From Actinomadura rifamycini DSM 43936 (GTDB lineage Bacteria; Actinomycetota; Actinomycetes; Streptosporangiales; Streptosporangiaceae): a stretch of 64,000 nucleotides of DNA. The DNA lies in assembly GCF_000425065.1 (NCBI RefSeq), contig NZ_AULB01000025.1:1-64000 (forward strand), given 5' to 3'. This document shows positions 49,136 to 58,053 of the stretch, piece after piece (positions within the stretch are counted from its first letter, which is position 1; each line of letters begins with the position of its first letter). The position numbers were made by a program, and so were the translations under genes. The notes beneath the pieces are model-generated. The model was not told the DNA's origin. It searched no databases and saw nothing but the letters and a program-made list of their open reading frames with translations.

Positions 49136-49801
49136 ATGGATCAGGATTTCGACGGCATCGTCAACGACCCGGAGGCGGTCGAGCGGCACGCGCGCGCCAA
49201 CATCGAGGCGCTGCGCAGTGAACTCGAAGCCGCGCTCCGCTCCGCACTCGCGCACATCGGCTGGCGCGGAAACGTCCTGGTCGAGGACGACTTCCGCGCC
49301 ATGGACGGATCCGCGCGGCGCACCTTCCTGCTCTCCACCTCCACGGAACCGCCCGGCGACGCGGACGGGTGGGAGGAGACGTCGGTCCAGATGCCCGGCG
49401 TGCCGCTGGAGGCGGTCCGGGCGGCGCGCGGCGGCGACCGCTGGGCCCCGTGCGAGGACGGGACGAGCACGTCCTGGGACGCGCTGCTGGCCGGGCTCAC
49501 CGAGGAAGCCGCCAAATGGGAGATGTTCCTCGCGAACATCCTCGCCTTCCTGGACGACGTGGCCGCGCGGGGCGGACCCCGCATCGACCCCGGCGTCCTG
49601 TCCGTGGACGTCGACGCCGCGGGCGGCGACGACGTCGAGCCCTACTGGGTGCCCGTCGGCGGCGAACGGTTCACCGTCTTCATGCACGCCGACGTCCTCG
49701 GCCGCGACTCCGCCGAGCTCGTGGGCATGGACGCGGACGACCTCCCCTGGGACGAGGCCGTCGACGCGTTCGTCCGGCAGGCCGCCGAGCACACCGCCTG
49801 A
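49136..49801 (+). CDS. Acidic hypothetical protein
   Basis: 221 residues from ATG 49136, with CACACT 7 nt upstream. Highly acidic; MDQDFDGIVNDPEAVERHAR, ANIEALRSELEAALRSALAH, a central FLLSTSTEPPGDADGWEETS and a C-terminal GRDSAELVGMDADDLPWDEA. No signal, TM or catalytic motif. I do not recognise the family; codon use is like its neighbours, so it is a real gene. Confidence 0.7.
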   Translation: MDQDFDGIVNDPEAVERHARANIEALRSELEAALRSALAHIGWRGNVLVEDDFRAMDGSARRTFLLSTSTEPPGDADGWEETSVQMPGVPLEAVRAARGGDRWAPCEDGTSTSWDALLAGLTEEAAKWEMFLANILAFLDDVAARGGPRIDPGVLSVDVDAAGGDDVEPYWVPVGGERFTVFMHADVLGRDSAELVGMDADDLPWDEAVDAFVRQAAEHTA

Positions 49802-49825
49802 CGCGCGCACCGCCCGGCGGGCGCG

Positions 49826-51004
49826 TCACGGGCGGCGGGCTCCGGTGCGGCGGGCTCCTGCGCGGCGGGCGGCGCCGTCCGCCGCGAGGTAGTCGCTGAT
49901 GGACGCGAGCCAGCGGGTGTACGCCCAGCTCACGAACCGGTCGGGGAGGAGGCGGGTGAGGGACGCCGGGTGCGCGTCGGTGGCCTCGGTCGCCGCCACC
50001 CGCGCGATCCGGGCCGCCTTGCGGGACCGTCCGCGCTCGTAGCGGCGCAGCGCGGCGGGCACGTCCGCCGGCTCGCCCTCCGCCAGCACCCGGCTCAGCG
50101 CCCACGCGTCCTCCAGCGCCTGGTTGGCGCCCTGCGCCTGGGTGGGCGGCATGGTGTGCGCCGCGTCCCCGACGAGCGTGCAGCGCCCCTCGCCCCAGAC
50201 GTCCGGGACGCGGTGCCGGTGGTGCGGGAAGAACTCGATCTCCTCGTCGGCGACGGACGCGAGCACCTGCGGCACGGGCGCCGCCCAGTGCCCGAACCGG
50301 GCGCGCAGGTCGTCCAGGACGGACGGCGGCTCGGGCTCCCCGGGCGTCCAGCGGCGGTCGAACCACCACTGGAGCAGGTCCTCGCCCGCCGGCATCAGCC
50401 CGCACACGCCCTCCGGGCCGTTGATCAGCAGGCCGGTGCGGCCCGCCACCACGTCGATCGGCACGCGGCTCAGCCCCTGCCAGGTGGCCCAGCCGCTCGG
50501 CTCCGCCGGGTCGCGCCCCCACAGCGTCCGCCGGACGATCGAGCGGGCGCCGTCCGCGCCCACCAGCATGTCGCCGGTCGCGGTCGCGCCGTCGGCGAAC
50601 TCGGCGCGGACGCCGCCCGCGTCGTGCGCGATGCCCGTGCACGCGCGGCCGAACGCGACCGTCCCGTCCGGCAGTCCGGCCGCGAGGCGTTCGACGAGGC
50701 GGCGGCGGGGCAGGGAGATGTTCGGGAGCCCGTAGCGGCGGGCGGCGTGCGCGGTGTCCACGCTGACCAGCGTGCGGCCGGACGCGTCGCGCTGCTCGAG
50801 GACGTCGATGGGCGCGCCGACGCCGTCCAGCGACGCGCCGAGCGCGGTGAGGGCGCCGGTGCCGTTGGCCCACAGCGTCAGCGCCGCGCCGGACGTGCGC
50901 AGCGCCGGTCCCCGCTCGTGGACCTCGACGTCGTGCCCCGCGGCGAGCAGGCCGCGCGCCGCCGCGAGACCGCCGACGCCCGCTCCGATGACCAGCACCT
51001 TCAT
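49826..51004 (-). CDS. FAD-dependent monooxygenase (aromatic hydroxylase type)
   Basis: 392 residues. FAD-binding GxGxxG near the N-terminus (MKVLVIGAGVGGLAAARGLL), the DG motif (MLVGADGARSIVRRTLWG) and the GD motif (CTLVGDAAHTMPPTQAQGAN). This is the group A flavoprotein hydroxylase pattern (salicylate/p-hydroxybenzoate hydroxylase-like), using NAD(P)H and oxygen. The substrate is unknown. It is divergent from a TetR gene across two operator-like dyads, which probably repress it. Confidence 0.93.
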   Translation of the reverse strand: MKVLVIGAGVGGLAAARGLLAAGHDVEVHERGPALRTSGAALTLWANGTGALTALGASLDGVGAPIDVLEQRDASGRTLVSVDTAHAARRYGLPNISLPRRRLVERLAAGLPDGTVAFGRACTGIAHDAGGVRAEFADGATATGDMLVGADGARSIVRRTLWGRDPAEPSGWATWQGLSRVPIDVVAGRTGLLINGPEGVCGLMPAGEDLLQWWFDRRWTPGEPEPPSVLDDLRARFGHWAAPVPQVLASVADEEIEFFPHHRHRVPDVWGEGRCTLVGDAAHTMPPTQAQGANQALEDAWALSRVLAEGEPADVPAALRRYERGRSRKAARIARVAATEATDAHPASLTRLLPDRFVSWAYTRWLASISDYLAADGAARRAGARRTGARRP

Positions 51005-51024
51005 CCGGGCCCCTAACCACTAGG

Positions 51025-51065
51025 ATCGTTGTACTACGATAACCGTAACACTACGATCGTTGTGA
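51025..51065. promoter_or_regulatory. Two dyads in the FAD monooxygenase/TetR divergent region
   Basis: ATCGT-TGTACT-ACGAT (51025-51040) is a perfect 5-bp inverted repeat. CACTACGATCGTTGTG (51050-51065) is a near-perfect 16-nt palindrome with ACGATCGT at its centre. Both share ACGAT/ATCGT half-sites. The TAGGGT -10 box of the TetR gene follows at 51073-51078. Confidence 0.65.
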
Positions 51066-51085
51066 CGGCGGGTAGGGTGCGGGGC

Positions 51086-51670
51086 GTGGCGCCACAGAAC
51101 ACGGAGCGGCGGCGCGCGCTGGCCGACGCGGCGATCGACGTCCTCGGCCGCGACGGCGTGCACGGGCTCAGCCATCGCGCGGTCGACGAGCGGGCCGGCG
51201 TCCCCGCCGGGACCGCCTCGAACTACTTCCGCAGCCGCGACGCGCTGCTCGCCGCCGCGGCGGCCCGCGTCGCCGAACTCCACTTCGCCGGCATGGACGC
51301 CGCCGCCGCGCACGAGGGCCCGCCGGTCCCGCCCTCGCGGATCGCGGAGATGATCGGGATGTCGCTGTTCGCGGCCGCGACCGAGCACCGCGTCCGGTAC
51401 CTGGCGGTGTGCGAGCTCAGCCTGGAGGCCACCCGGCGGCCCTCGCTCCGCGAGACGATCGCGGGGATGGAGGAGGCGTCCGTCCGGTTCACCGTCGTGC
51501 ACCACCGCGCCCTCGGGCTCGACACGCCGGAGGCCGCCGTCCGGACGCTGATGCTGCTGTACGCCAACGCCCTGTTCGGCCTGCTCACCGGCCCGCCGGA
51601 GCGGGTCACCCCCGAGAACGCCGTCGCGCTCGCGACGGCCATGGTCACCGGCGCACTGGGCCGCACCTGA
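51086..51670 (+). CDS. TetR-family transcriptional regulator
   Basis: 194 residues from GTG 51086 (VAPQNTERRRALADAAIDVL), 7 nt after TAGGGT, so leaderless; a longer frame from 51029 would begin inside the operator. HTH: DGVHGLSHRAVDERAGVPAG then TASNYFRSRDALL. The C-terminal domain is of the common TetR_C type. The divergent FAD monooxygenase is the likely target. Confidence 0.93.
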   Translation: MAPQNTERRRALADAAIDVLGRDGVHGLSHRAVDERAGVPAGTASNYFRSRDALLAAAAARVAELHFAGMDAAAAHEGPPVPPSRIAEMIGMSLFAAATEHRVRYLAVCELSLEATRRPSLRETIAGMEEASVRFTVVHHRALGLDTPEAAVRTLMLLYANALFGLLTGPPERVTPENAVALATAMVTGALGRT

Positions 51671-51880
51671 CCCGCCCGACCGCGCCGGGCGGCTACGCGC
51701 CCGGCCCGGGCGCGGCACGCGCGCACGGCCGAAGTCGCGAAGGCGCCACGGGCCGGTTGTACGGCTTCGTCCCGGGCCGGGTGACCGGTCCGTGAATTAC
51801 CTGGACGTAGGCATAGCGGATGACCTCGGTAGACTGGACGGCTGGTACGCCTGACCCCGAACCGAGGAGCGCCCAAAACC

Positions 51881-53155
51881 GTGGCTCTTATCGTGCAGAA
51901 GTACGGTGGCTCCTCCGTCGCCGACGCCGAGTGCGTCAAGCGGGTCGCCCAGCGCATCGTCGCGACGAGGAAGGCGGGCAACGACGTCGTTGTCGTCGTC
52001 TCCGCCATGGGCGACACGACGGATGATCTCATCGACAAGGCCGAGCAGGTCAGCCCCCTGCCCCCGGCACGCGAACTGGACATGCTGCTCACCGCCGGCG
52101 AGCGCATCTCCATGGCGCTGCTGGCGATGGCCATCGCGAACCTGGGCCACGAGGCCCGGTCCTTCACCGGCTCCCAGGCGGGGGTCATCACCGACGGCTC
52201 CCACGGCAAAGCCAAGATCATCGATGTGACCCCGGGGCGCATAAGGACCGCGCTGGACGAGGGCTCGATCTGCATCGTCGCCGGCTTCCAGGGCGTCTCG
52301 CAGGGCACCAAGGACATCACCACCCTCGGCCGCGGCGGGTCCGACACCACCGCGGTGGCGCTGGCGGCGGCCCTCAGCGCCGACGTCTGCGAGATCTACT
52401 CCGACGTCGACGGCGTCTTCACCGCCGACCCGCGCATCGTGCCGGCCGCGCGGAAGGTCCCGAAGATCTCCTACGAGGAGATGCTGGAAATGGCGGCGAG
52501 CGGGGCGAAGATCCTGCATCTGCGCTGCGTGGAGTACGCGCGCCGCTACAACATCCCGATCCACGTGCGGTCCTCGTTCAGCCAGAAGGAAGGCACGTGG
52601 GTCGTCGACAGCAGCGAACTCGAAGGACAGGACATGGAGCAGGCGATCATCTCCGGCGTCGCGCACGACCGCAGCGAGGCCAAGATCACCGTGGTGGGCG
52701 TGCCCGACAAGGTCGGTGAGGCCGCCACGATCTTCACGGTGCTGTCCGACGCCGAGATCAACATCGACATGATCGTGCAGAACGTGTCGGCCGCGTCCAC
52801 CGGGCGCACCGACATCTCGTTCACGCTGCCGGCCACGGACGGGCAGGCCGCGCTGTCGGCGCTCAACAAGGTCAAGGAGCGCATCGGCTTCGAGTCGCTG
52901 CGCTACGACGACCGCATCGGCAAGGTGTCGCTGATCGGCGCCGGGATGCGCTCGCACCCGGGCGTCACCGCCAAGCTGTTCGCCGCCATCGCCGACGCGG
53001 GCGTGAACATCGAGATGATCTCCACGTCGGAGATCCGGATCTCCGTGGTCGTCGCGCAGGACGACCTCGACACCGCGGTCGCCGCCGCCCACCGCGCGTT
53101 CGACCTCGACTCCGAGCAGGTCGAGGCCGTCGTCTACGGAGGCACCGGCCGCTGA
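51881..53155 (+). CDS. ask: Aspartate kinase
   Basis: 424 residues; phosphorylates aspartate, first step to lysine, threonine, methionine and diaminopimelate. Kinase motif VQKYGGSSVADAE (7-19), VVVVVSAMGDTTDDLI, FTGSQAGVITDGSHGKAKI, TTLGRGGSDTTAVALA. Two ACT domains from ~265 (AKITVVGVPDKVGEAATIFT; KVSLIGAGMRSHPGV) indicate feedback control, as in the actinobacterial alpha2beta2 enzymes. GTG 51881 follows GAGGAG at a long spacing. In-frame ATG 52634 (MEQAIISGVAHDRSEAK) behind GAAGGA is placed like the known internal start of the beta subunit. No asd gene follows, and no lysine riboswitch was seen in 51671-51880. Confidence 0.97.
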   Translation: MALIVQKYGGSSVADAECVKRVAQRIVATRKAGNDVVVVVSAMGDTTDDLIDKAEQVSPLPPARELDMLLTAGERISMALLAMAIANLGHEARSFTGSQAGVITDGSHGKAKIIDVTPGRIRTALDEGSICIVAGFQGVSQGTKDITTLGRGGSDTTAVALAAALSADVCEIYSDVDGVFTADPRIVPAARKVPKISYEEMLEMAASGAKILHLRCVEYARRYNIPIHVRSSFSQKEGTWVVDSSELEGQDMEQAIISGVAHDRSEAKITVVGVPDKVGEAATIFTVLSDAEINIDMIVQNVSAASTGRTDISFTLPATDGQAALSALNKVKERIGFESLRYDDRIGKVSLIGAGMRSHPGVTAKLFAAIADAGVNIEMISTSEIRISVVVAQDDLDTAVAAAHRAFDLDSEQVEAVVYGGTGR

Positions 53156-53173
53156 CCCGGCCGCGGGCCGCCC

Positions 53174-53215
53174 GACGGGCCGCACATCCCGGACGTCCGG
53201 GGTGTGCGGCCCGTC
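53174..53215 (+). terminator. Strong terminator after ask
   Basis: A 13-bp stem GACGGGCCGCACA / TGTGCGGCCCGTC encloses a second self-complementary segment (CCCGGACGTCCGGG), giving a long extended hairpin 18 nt after the stop codon. Confidence 0.85.
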
Positions 53216-53331
53216 GCCGTATCCGGGCGTGTCCGGTCGCCTCCGGACCGTGGCGTGTTTCCCGTGAAACATCACCCGCTCTAGCGACGCAAACGCACCC
53301 ATCACTCCTCTTCACGGTACGATAGGGAGCG

Positions 53332-53799
53332 ATGGCTGAGAAAATGTACTCGGTCGAGGAGGTCGCCGACCTTCTCGGGCTGCACGTGCGGACGGTCCGC
53401 GGCTACATCCGCGACGGACGGCTCAACGCCGTGCGCATCGGCAAGCAGTACCGGATCGCGCCCGCCGACCTCGAAGCGCTCACCGGCCGCCCCTCCACCC
53501 CCGGCGGGACGGGCGCGGGCGCGTCCGTCGAGGTGTCGAGCATCGTCGAGATCGACGGCGTCGACCGGGCCGCGGCCGACCGGCTCAGCACGCTCGTCCT
53601 CGCCGCCGCGAACACCGGCGCGAGCGGCGGGAGCGCCGCGGACCGCCTGCGCGTCCAGGCGGTGCACGACGCGGAGCGGCGGCGCCTGAAGTTCGTCGTC
53701 CTCGGCGGCGCGGGCCCGACCGCGGACGTGCTGCGCCTGCTCGAGAGCGTGCTCGACGGCGGCAACGACCTGCTGGGAGCGGAGGAACGCGATGGCTGA
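53332..53799 (+). CDS. MerR/excisionase-type HTH protein
   Basis: 155 residues. HTH_17-type DNA-binding domain at the start (MAEKMYSVEEVADLLGLHVR, TVRGYIRDGRLNAVRIGKQY, RIAPADLEALTG), a Gly/Thr linker, then a ferredoxin-like alpha/beta domain (ASVEVSSIVEIDGVDRAAAD ... RRRLKFVVLGGAGPTADVLR). TACGAT lies 9 nt upstream and AGGGAG can serve as ribosome site. It overlaps the DUF4180 gene by 8 nt and should regulate or work with it. Confidence 0.85.
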   Translation: MAEKMYSVEEVADLLGLHVRTVRGYIRDGRLNAVRIGKQYRIAPADLEALTGRPSTPGGTGAGASVEVSSIVEIDGVDRAAADRLSTLVLAAANTGASGGSAADRLRVQAVHDAERRRLKFVVLGGAGPTADVLRLLESVLDGGNDLLGAEERDG

Positions 53800-54160
53800 C
53801 GAGATGGCGGAGCGGGCCGGGACACCGGTGCTGGTGTGCACCCCGGACGGCCCGCCGATCGCCACCGAGGCGGACGCGCTCGACCTGATCGGCGCCGCGT
53901 TCCTCGGCGCCGAGGTGGTGGCCGTGCCCGTGCGGCGCCTGGACGAGCGGTTCTTCGCCCTCGGCTCCCGCTTCGCGGGCGAGATCATGCAGAAGTTCGT
54001 CAACTACCGGATCCGGCTGGCGATCGTCGGCGACCTCTCCGGGCACCTGGCGACGAGCTCGGCGCTGCGCGCCCTCGTCGCCGAGTCGAACGCGGGCGGC
54101 CACGTCTGGTTCGTCCCGGACCTGGACGCCCTGGACGCCCGCCTCCGCGCGTCCGCCTGA
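53792..54160 (+). CDS. DUF4180 domain protein
   Basis: 122 residues from ATG 53792. ALDLIGAAFLGAEVVAVPVR, RLDERFFALGSRFAGEIMQK, FVNYRIRLAIVGDLSGHLAT and HVWFVPDLDALDARL match DUF4180, a small alpha/beta family related in look to STAS-like proteins. No function is established. Coupling to the HTH protein suggests a two-gene regulatory unit. Confidence 0.88.
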   Translation: MADEMAERAGTPVLVCTPDGPPIATEADALDLIGAAFLGAEVVAVPVRRLDERFFALGSRFAGEIMQKFVNYRIRLAIVGDLSGHLATSSALRALVAESNAGGHVWFVPDLDALDARLRASA

Positions 54161-54180
54161 ACCCGCCGGGCGGGACGGCG

Positions 54181-54843
54181 TCAGCTGCGGGGCGCGACCA
54201 GCCCGATGTCGTAGGCGGTGATGACGGCCTGGATGCGGTCCCGGGCGCCGATCTTGGCGAGGACCTTGCCGACGTGCTTCTTGACGGTGGACTCGGTGAG
54301 CGCGAGGCGTTCGGCGATCTCGGCGTTCGTCCGGCCGGTGCCGATCGCGACGAGCACTTCGCGTTCGCGTTCGGTGAGCGTGCGCAGCCGCGGGTCGTCG
54401 GCCGGGCCGGCGGGCCGCAGCACCCGGTGGGCGTGGGCGTCGAGCAGGCGGCGCGTGAGGCCGGGGGAGACGACGGCGTCCCCGGTGGCGACGGCGCGGA
54501 TGCCCGCGATGAGCTCCTCGGGGCGGGCGTCCTTCAGCAGGAAGCCGCTCGCCCCGGCGCGCAGCCCCGCATAGGCGTACTCGTCCAGGTCGAACGTGGT
54601 GAGGATGAGCACGCGGGTGCGGCCGCCCGCGGCGACGATCCGGCGGGTGGCCTCGATGCCGTCCATGCCGGGCATCCGGACGTCCATCAGCACGACGTCG
54701 GGGCGCAGATCGGCGGCCATCCGGACGGCCTCGGCGCCGTGCCCGGCCTCGCCGACGGCGGTCGTCCCGGACGTCCCCTCCAGCAGCATGCGGAACCCGA
54801 GGCGCTGCAGGGGCTGGTCGTCGGCGATGAGGACGGTGGTCAC
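54181..54843 (-). CDS. NarL/LuxR-family response regulator
   Basis: 220 residues from GTG 54843, overlapping the kinase stop by 4 nt. Receiver domain with Asp8/Asp9 and phospho-acceptor Asp54 (VVLMDVRMPGMDG), Thr in ILTTFD and Lys in FLLKDA; LuxR HTH at the C-terminus (LTEREREVLVAIGTGRTNAE, LTESTVKKHVGKVLAKIGAR). Last gene of the ABC-permease-kinase-regulator operon and likely controller of that operon. Confidence 0.96.
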   Translation of the reverse strand: MTTVLIADDQPLQRLGFRMLLEGTSGTTAVGEAGHGAEAVRMAADLRPDVVLMDVRMPGMDGIEATRRIVAAGGRTRVLILTTFDLDEYAYAGLRAGASGFLLKDARPEELIAGIRAVATGDAVVSPGLTRRLLDAHAHRVLRPAGPADDPRLRTLTEREREVLVAIGTGRTNAEIAERLALTESTVKKHVGKVLAKIGARDRIQAVITAYDIGLVAPRS

Positions 54844-56234
54844 GGGCGGCCCCCCGGTGCCGGCGCGGCGGGTTCGCCGGGCGGGGGCGCGTCGAGCAGC
54901 ACGTCGACCGTCCAGCCGCCGGCGGCGCCGCGCGGGCCGATGGTGACGGATCCGCCGTACAGTGCGGCCCTCCGGCGGATGCCGGCGAGGCCGTGTCCCG
55001 GTTCTCCGTCCGGTGCCGGGCGCGCCGGGCGTCCGGGCGGCGGCCCGGTGTCGGTGACGCGCACCCGGACCCGTCCGTCCCGGGCCTCGACGGCGACCTC
55101 CGCGCGGGCCTCCGGGCCGGCGTGCTTGAGCGTGTTGGTCAGCGCCTCCTGGACGATGCGGTAGACGGTGAGCTGGAGTCCGTCGCCGAGCGCGCCGAGG
55201 TCGCCCGCGGTGCGGCAGGCGGTGCTCAGCCCGGCGGCGCGGACCCGCCCCAGCAGTGCGTCCAGGTCACCGAGTCCGGGCTGCGGGACGAGCCGCGGTT
55301 CGGGCTCGCGTCCGGGGCCCGTGTCCGCCGGCCGGGCGCCCGGCTCGTCCCGCAGGACGCCCAGCACGCGCCGCAGCTCCACCAGCGCCTGCCGGCCGGT
55401 GTCGCCGATGAGCCGCAGCGGCTCGGCGGCGCCGTCGCCCCGGTTCGCGGCGAGGGCGGCGGCCCCGTCCGCGAGGCCGACGATCACCGACAGGTTGTGG
55501 CCGACGATGTCGTGCATCTCCCGGGCGATCCGGGCCCGCTCGGCGGCGGCGGTCAGCCGGGCGCGCTGGTCGCGCTCGGTCTCCAGCCGGACGGCCCGGT
55601 CCTCCAGCGCGGCGAGGTACAGCCCGCGGATCCGGAAGGTGAGGCCGAGCGCGACCGCGGCGGCCGTCGTGCCCGTCAGCAGGATCAGGAACGGCACCCG
55701 GTAGGCGGCGAGGACGAACCAGCCCGACAGCCACACCCCGGTGACGGTGGCGCCCGCCGCCGCGCCGAGCGCGCGCGGGGAACCGCGCAGGGCCAGGCCG
55801 TAGAGGGCGACGAGCAGGGCGAAGCCGCCCTGCGCCCAGAGGCCCAGCGAGAACTGGGCCGCGCACCCCGGCGCGACCGCGGCGAAGACCGCCGCCGGGG
55901 CTCTGCGGCGCCACCACAGCGGCGAGACGAGCAGGACCGCGAGCACGGCCAGACCCCCGGGCGGCAGACCGGCGGCCGGCCCGCTCGGGGCGCCTCCGGC
56001 GCGGACCAGGTCGGGCACGGCCGCGAGGGCGGCCAGCAGCACCACCGCGGTGTCGAGCCGCCACGGGCGCCGCCGGTCGGCCCGCCGCAGGCGGTGCTGC
56101 GCGCGGACCAGCCGCTGCAGCGCCGGGTGGCCCGCGGCGGAGGCGGGCCACGGGAGCGGCGCGGTCGCGGCCGTCCCGCCCGGCGTCGCATGCGTGCTCA
56201 TCGGATCATTGTCGCCGGTCGGCCCGTCAGGCAT
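54840..56234 (-). CDS. Sensor histidine kinase, HPK7/NarL-partner type
   Basis: 464 residues. About four to five TM helices in the first 200 residues (TAVVLLAALAAVPDLVRAG, GLAVLAVLLVSPLWWRR), then a DHp domain with phospho-His in IAREMHDIVGHNLSVIVGLA and an HATPase_c domain (RIVQEALTNTLKHAGP as N-box, GHGLAGIRRRAALYGG as G-box). ATG 56234 overlaps the permease stop by 8 nt; ATG 56201 is an alternative. It belongs to the DesK/LiaS-like group that senses membrane or envelope stress. Confidence 0.94.
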   Translation of the reverse strand: MPDGPTGDNDPMSTHATPGGTAATAPLPWPASAAGHPALQRLVRAQHRLRRADRRRPWRLDTAVVLLAALAAVPDLVRAGGAPSGPAAGLPPGGLAVLAVLLVSPLWWRRRAPAAVFAAVAPGCAAQFSLGLWAQGGFALLVALYGLALRGSPRALGAAAGATVTGVWLSGWFVLAAYRVPFLILLTGTTAAAVALGLTFRIRGLYLAALEDRAVRLETERDQRARLTAAAERARIAREMHDIVGHNLSVIVGLADGAAALAANRGDGAAEPLRLIGDTGRQALVELRRVLGVLRDEPGARPADTGPGREPEPRLVPQPGLGDLDALLGRVRAAGLSTACRTAGDLGALGDGLQLTVYRIVQEALTNTLKHAGPEARAEVAVEARDGRVRVRVTDTGPPPGRPARPAPDGEPGHGLAGIRRRAALYGGSVTIGPRGAAGGWTVDVLLDAPPPGEPAAPAPGGRP

Positions 56235-57024
56235 CGGTGCGGACGAGCCGGACGGCCGCGCCCGCGACGGCCGCCGCCGTCCAGGAGGCGAGGACCGCCG
56301 CCCCCGCCCAGGGCCCGAGGAGGTCCGGTGCGGACGGCGCGGCCGTCATGGCAGCGCCCGCGCTGCTCGGCAGGTACGGGCGGACGGCGTCCGGGAGTCC
56401 GCCGGGCAGCAGCCCGACCAGCTCGGGGAGGACGAGCAGGGCGGCGACCAGGACGGCGATGGCGCCCGCGCTGTTGCGGACGAGCATGCCCAGCGCCACC
56501 GCGATCACGGCCACCAGCGCCAGGTGGGCTCCCGCGCCGGCCAGGCGCCGCGGCACGCCGGGGTCCGCGAGCGACAGGGCGTCCGCCTCCGGGGGCAGCG
56601 CGAGGCCGCCCAGCAGGAAGGACGCCACCGCGGCGAGCACGGCGACGGCGAGGACGGCCCCGCCGTACACGGCGCACTTCGACCACAGCACGGGCAGCCG
56701 CCGCGGCACGGCCGTCAGGGTGGCGCGGATCAGGCCGGTGCCGTACTCGCCCGCGGACCCGAGCGCCCCCAGCACCGCGACGGCCAGGACCGCGAACGGC
56801 ATCCCGGTCAGCGCGACGGCGACCGCGTCGCGGGAGTCGGGGACGGTGCCGTCCTCCGGCACGGCGGCGGGGTCGAAGCCGGCCGCGTCGATCACCCCGA
56901 TCGCCGGGAGCGCCGCGGCGGCCGCCGCGAGCGCGATCCGGCCGGAGCGCAGCGTCCCCAGCTTCGACCACTCCGCGCGCAGCACCCGCCGCGCCGTCAC
57001 GTCGCGGACCGGCACGACCGTCAC
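56227..57024 (-). CDS. ABC transporter permease
   Basis: 265 residues from GTG 57024 with GGGGAGG. ABC-2-type permease with six hydrophobic segments (IALAAAAAALPAIGVIDAAG, PFAVLAVAVLGALGSAGEYG, AVYGGAVLAVAVLAAVASFL, AHLALVAVIAVALGMLVRNS, IAVLVAALLVLPELVGLLPG, AGAAVLASWTAAAVAGAAVR). EYGTGLIRATLTAVPRR matches lantibiotic/bacitracin-type exporters. It overlaps the ATPase stop by 4 nt and forms the membrane part of one transporter. Confidence 0.92.
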   Translation of the reverse strand: MTVVPVRDVTARRVLRAEWSKLGTLRSGRIALAAAAAALPAIGVIDAAGFDPAAVPEDGTVPDSRDAVAVALTGMPFAVLAVAVLGALGSAGEYGTGLIRATLTAVPRRLPVLWSKCAVYGGAVLAVAVLAAVASFLLGGLALPPEADALSLADPGVPRRLAGAGAHLALVAVIAVALGMLVRNSAGAIAVLVAALLVLPELVGLLPGGLPDAVRPYLPSSAGAAMTAAPSAPDLLGPWAGAAVLASWTAAAVAGAAVRLVRTDA

Positions 57025-57944
57025 GCCGCCTCCCCGCTGCCGGCGGGCACGGCCCGGTACTCCACGGCCTCGCGGGTGAGGTCCATGAAGGCGTCCTCCA
57101 GGGACGCCTCCCGTTCGGTGAGCCGGTACAGCGGGACCCGGTGGCGGGCGGCGACGGCGCCGATCTCGCGGGCGGTCAGGCCCGTGACGTCCAGTTCCTC
57201 CCCCGTGCCGGTGACGGCGACCCCCGGGCCGGCCAGCAGCGAGCGCAGCGCCGCGGGTTCGGTGGTCGCCACCACCGCGCCCCCGCCCCCGGCCCGCCGG
57301 ACGAACGCGTCGACCGTGGTGTCGGCGAGCAGCCGGCCGCGCCCGACGACCACCAGGCGGTCGGCGGTCCGCGTCATCTCGCCCATCAGGTGGGACGACA
57401 GCAGCACCGTGCGGCCCTCGGCCGCCAGCCCGGTCAGCAGCCCGCGCACCCAGCGCACGCCCTCCGGGTCGAGGCCGTTGACCGGCTCGTCCAGCATGAC
57501 GACGGCCGGGTCGCCCAGCAGGGCCGCCGCGATGCCGAGCCGCTGCCCCATGCCGAGGGAGAACCGCCCGGCGCGGCTCCCGGCCGCGCTCTGCAGCCCG
57601 GTCGTCTCGATGACGTCCAGCACCCTGCTGCGCGGGATGCCGTGGGTGTGCGCCAGGGACATCAGGTGGGCGAACGCGGTGCGCCCCGGATGGGCCGACC
57701 GCGCGTCCAGCAGGATGCCGATCTCCCGCATCGGGGCGGCGTGCCCGGCGTAGCGCCGGCCGTTGACGGTGGCCGAGCCGCGGGTGGGGGCGTCGAGTCC
57801 GGCGATCACGCGCATGGTCGTGGATTTGCCCGCGCCGTTCGGGCCCAGGAACCCGGTCACCTTTCCGGGTTCGGCGGTGAAGCTGAGATCGTCCACCGCC
57901 GTCTTCTTTCCGTAGCGCTTCGTCAGACCGCGTACTTCGATCAC
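57021..57944 (-). CDS. ABC transporter ATP-binding protein
   Basis: 307 residues. Walker A GPNGAGKS (34-41), Q-loop region GILLDARSAH, a variant signature FSLGMGQRLGIA in place of LSGGQ, Walker B VVMLDEPVNGLDP and H-switch LLSSHLMGEM. The C-terminal extension (AAALRSLL ... EASLEDAFMDLT) is typical of the CcmA/DrrA/BcrA-like drug and antibiotic exporters. First gene of the four-gene operon; self-resistance or envelope-stress export is inferred. Confidence 0.94.
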   Translation of the reverse strand: MIEVRGLTKRYGKKTAVDDLSFTAEPGKVTGFLGPNGAGKSTTMRVIAGLDAPTRGSATVNGRRYAGHAAPMREIGILLDARSAHPGRTAFAHLMSLAHTHGIPRSRVLDVIETTGLQSAAGSRAGRFSLGMGQRLGIAAALLGDPAVVMLDEPVNGLDPEGVRWVRGLLTGLAAEGRTVLLSSHLMGEMTRTADRLVVVGRGRLLADTTVDAFVRRAGGGGAVVATTEPAALRSLLAGPGVAVTGTGEELDVTGLTAREIGAVAARHRVPLYRLTEREASLEDAFMDLTREAVEYRAVPAGSGEAA

Positions 57945-58053
57945 GACCGCCGTCTCCCGCCGACCCCGGCGGTTCCGGGGCGGATGCGCCCGACGCTACG
58001 GGCGGATCACCGCCGCGGGCCGGGCCCCCGGTCGACACCTCGGCGCCCCGCGC

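Noticed and set aside
51671..51880. Lysine riboswitch upstream of aspartokinase
   Set aside because: No conserved L-box core or multi-helix junction could be recognised in the 210-nt leader.
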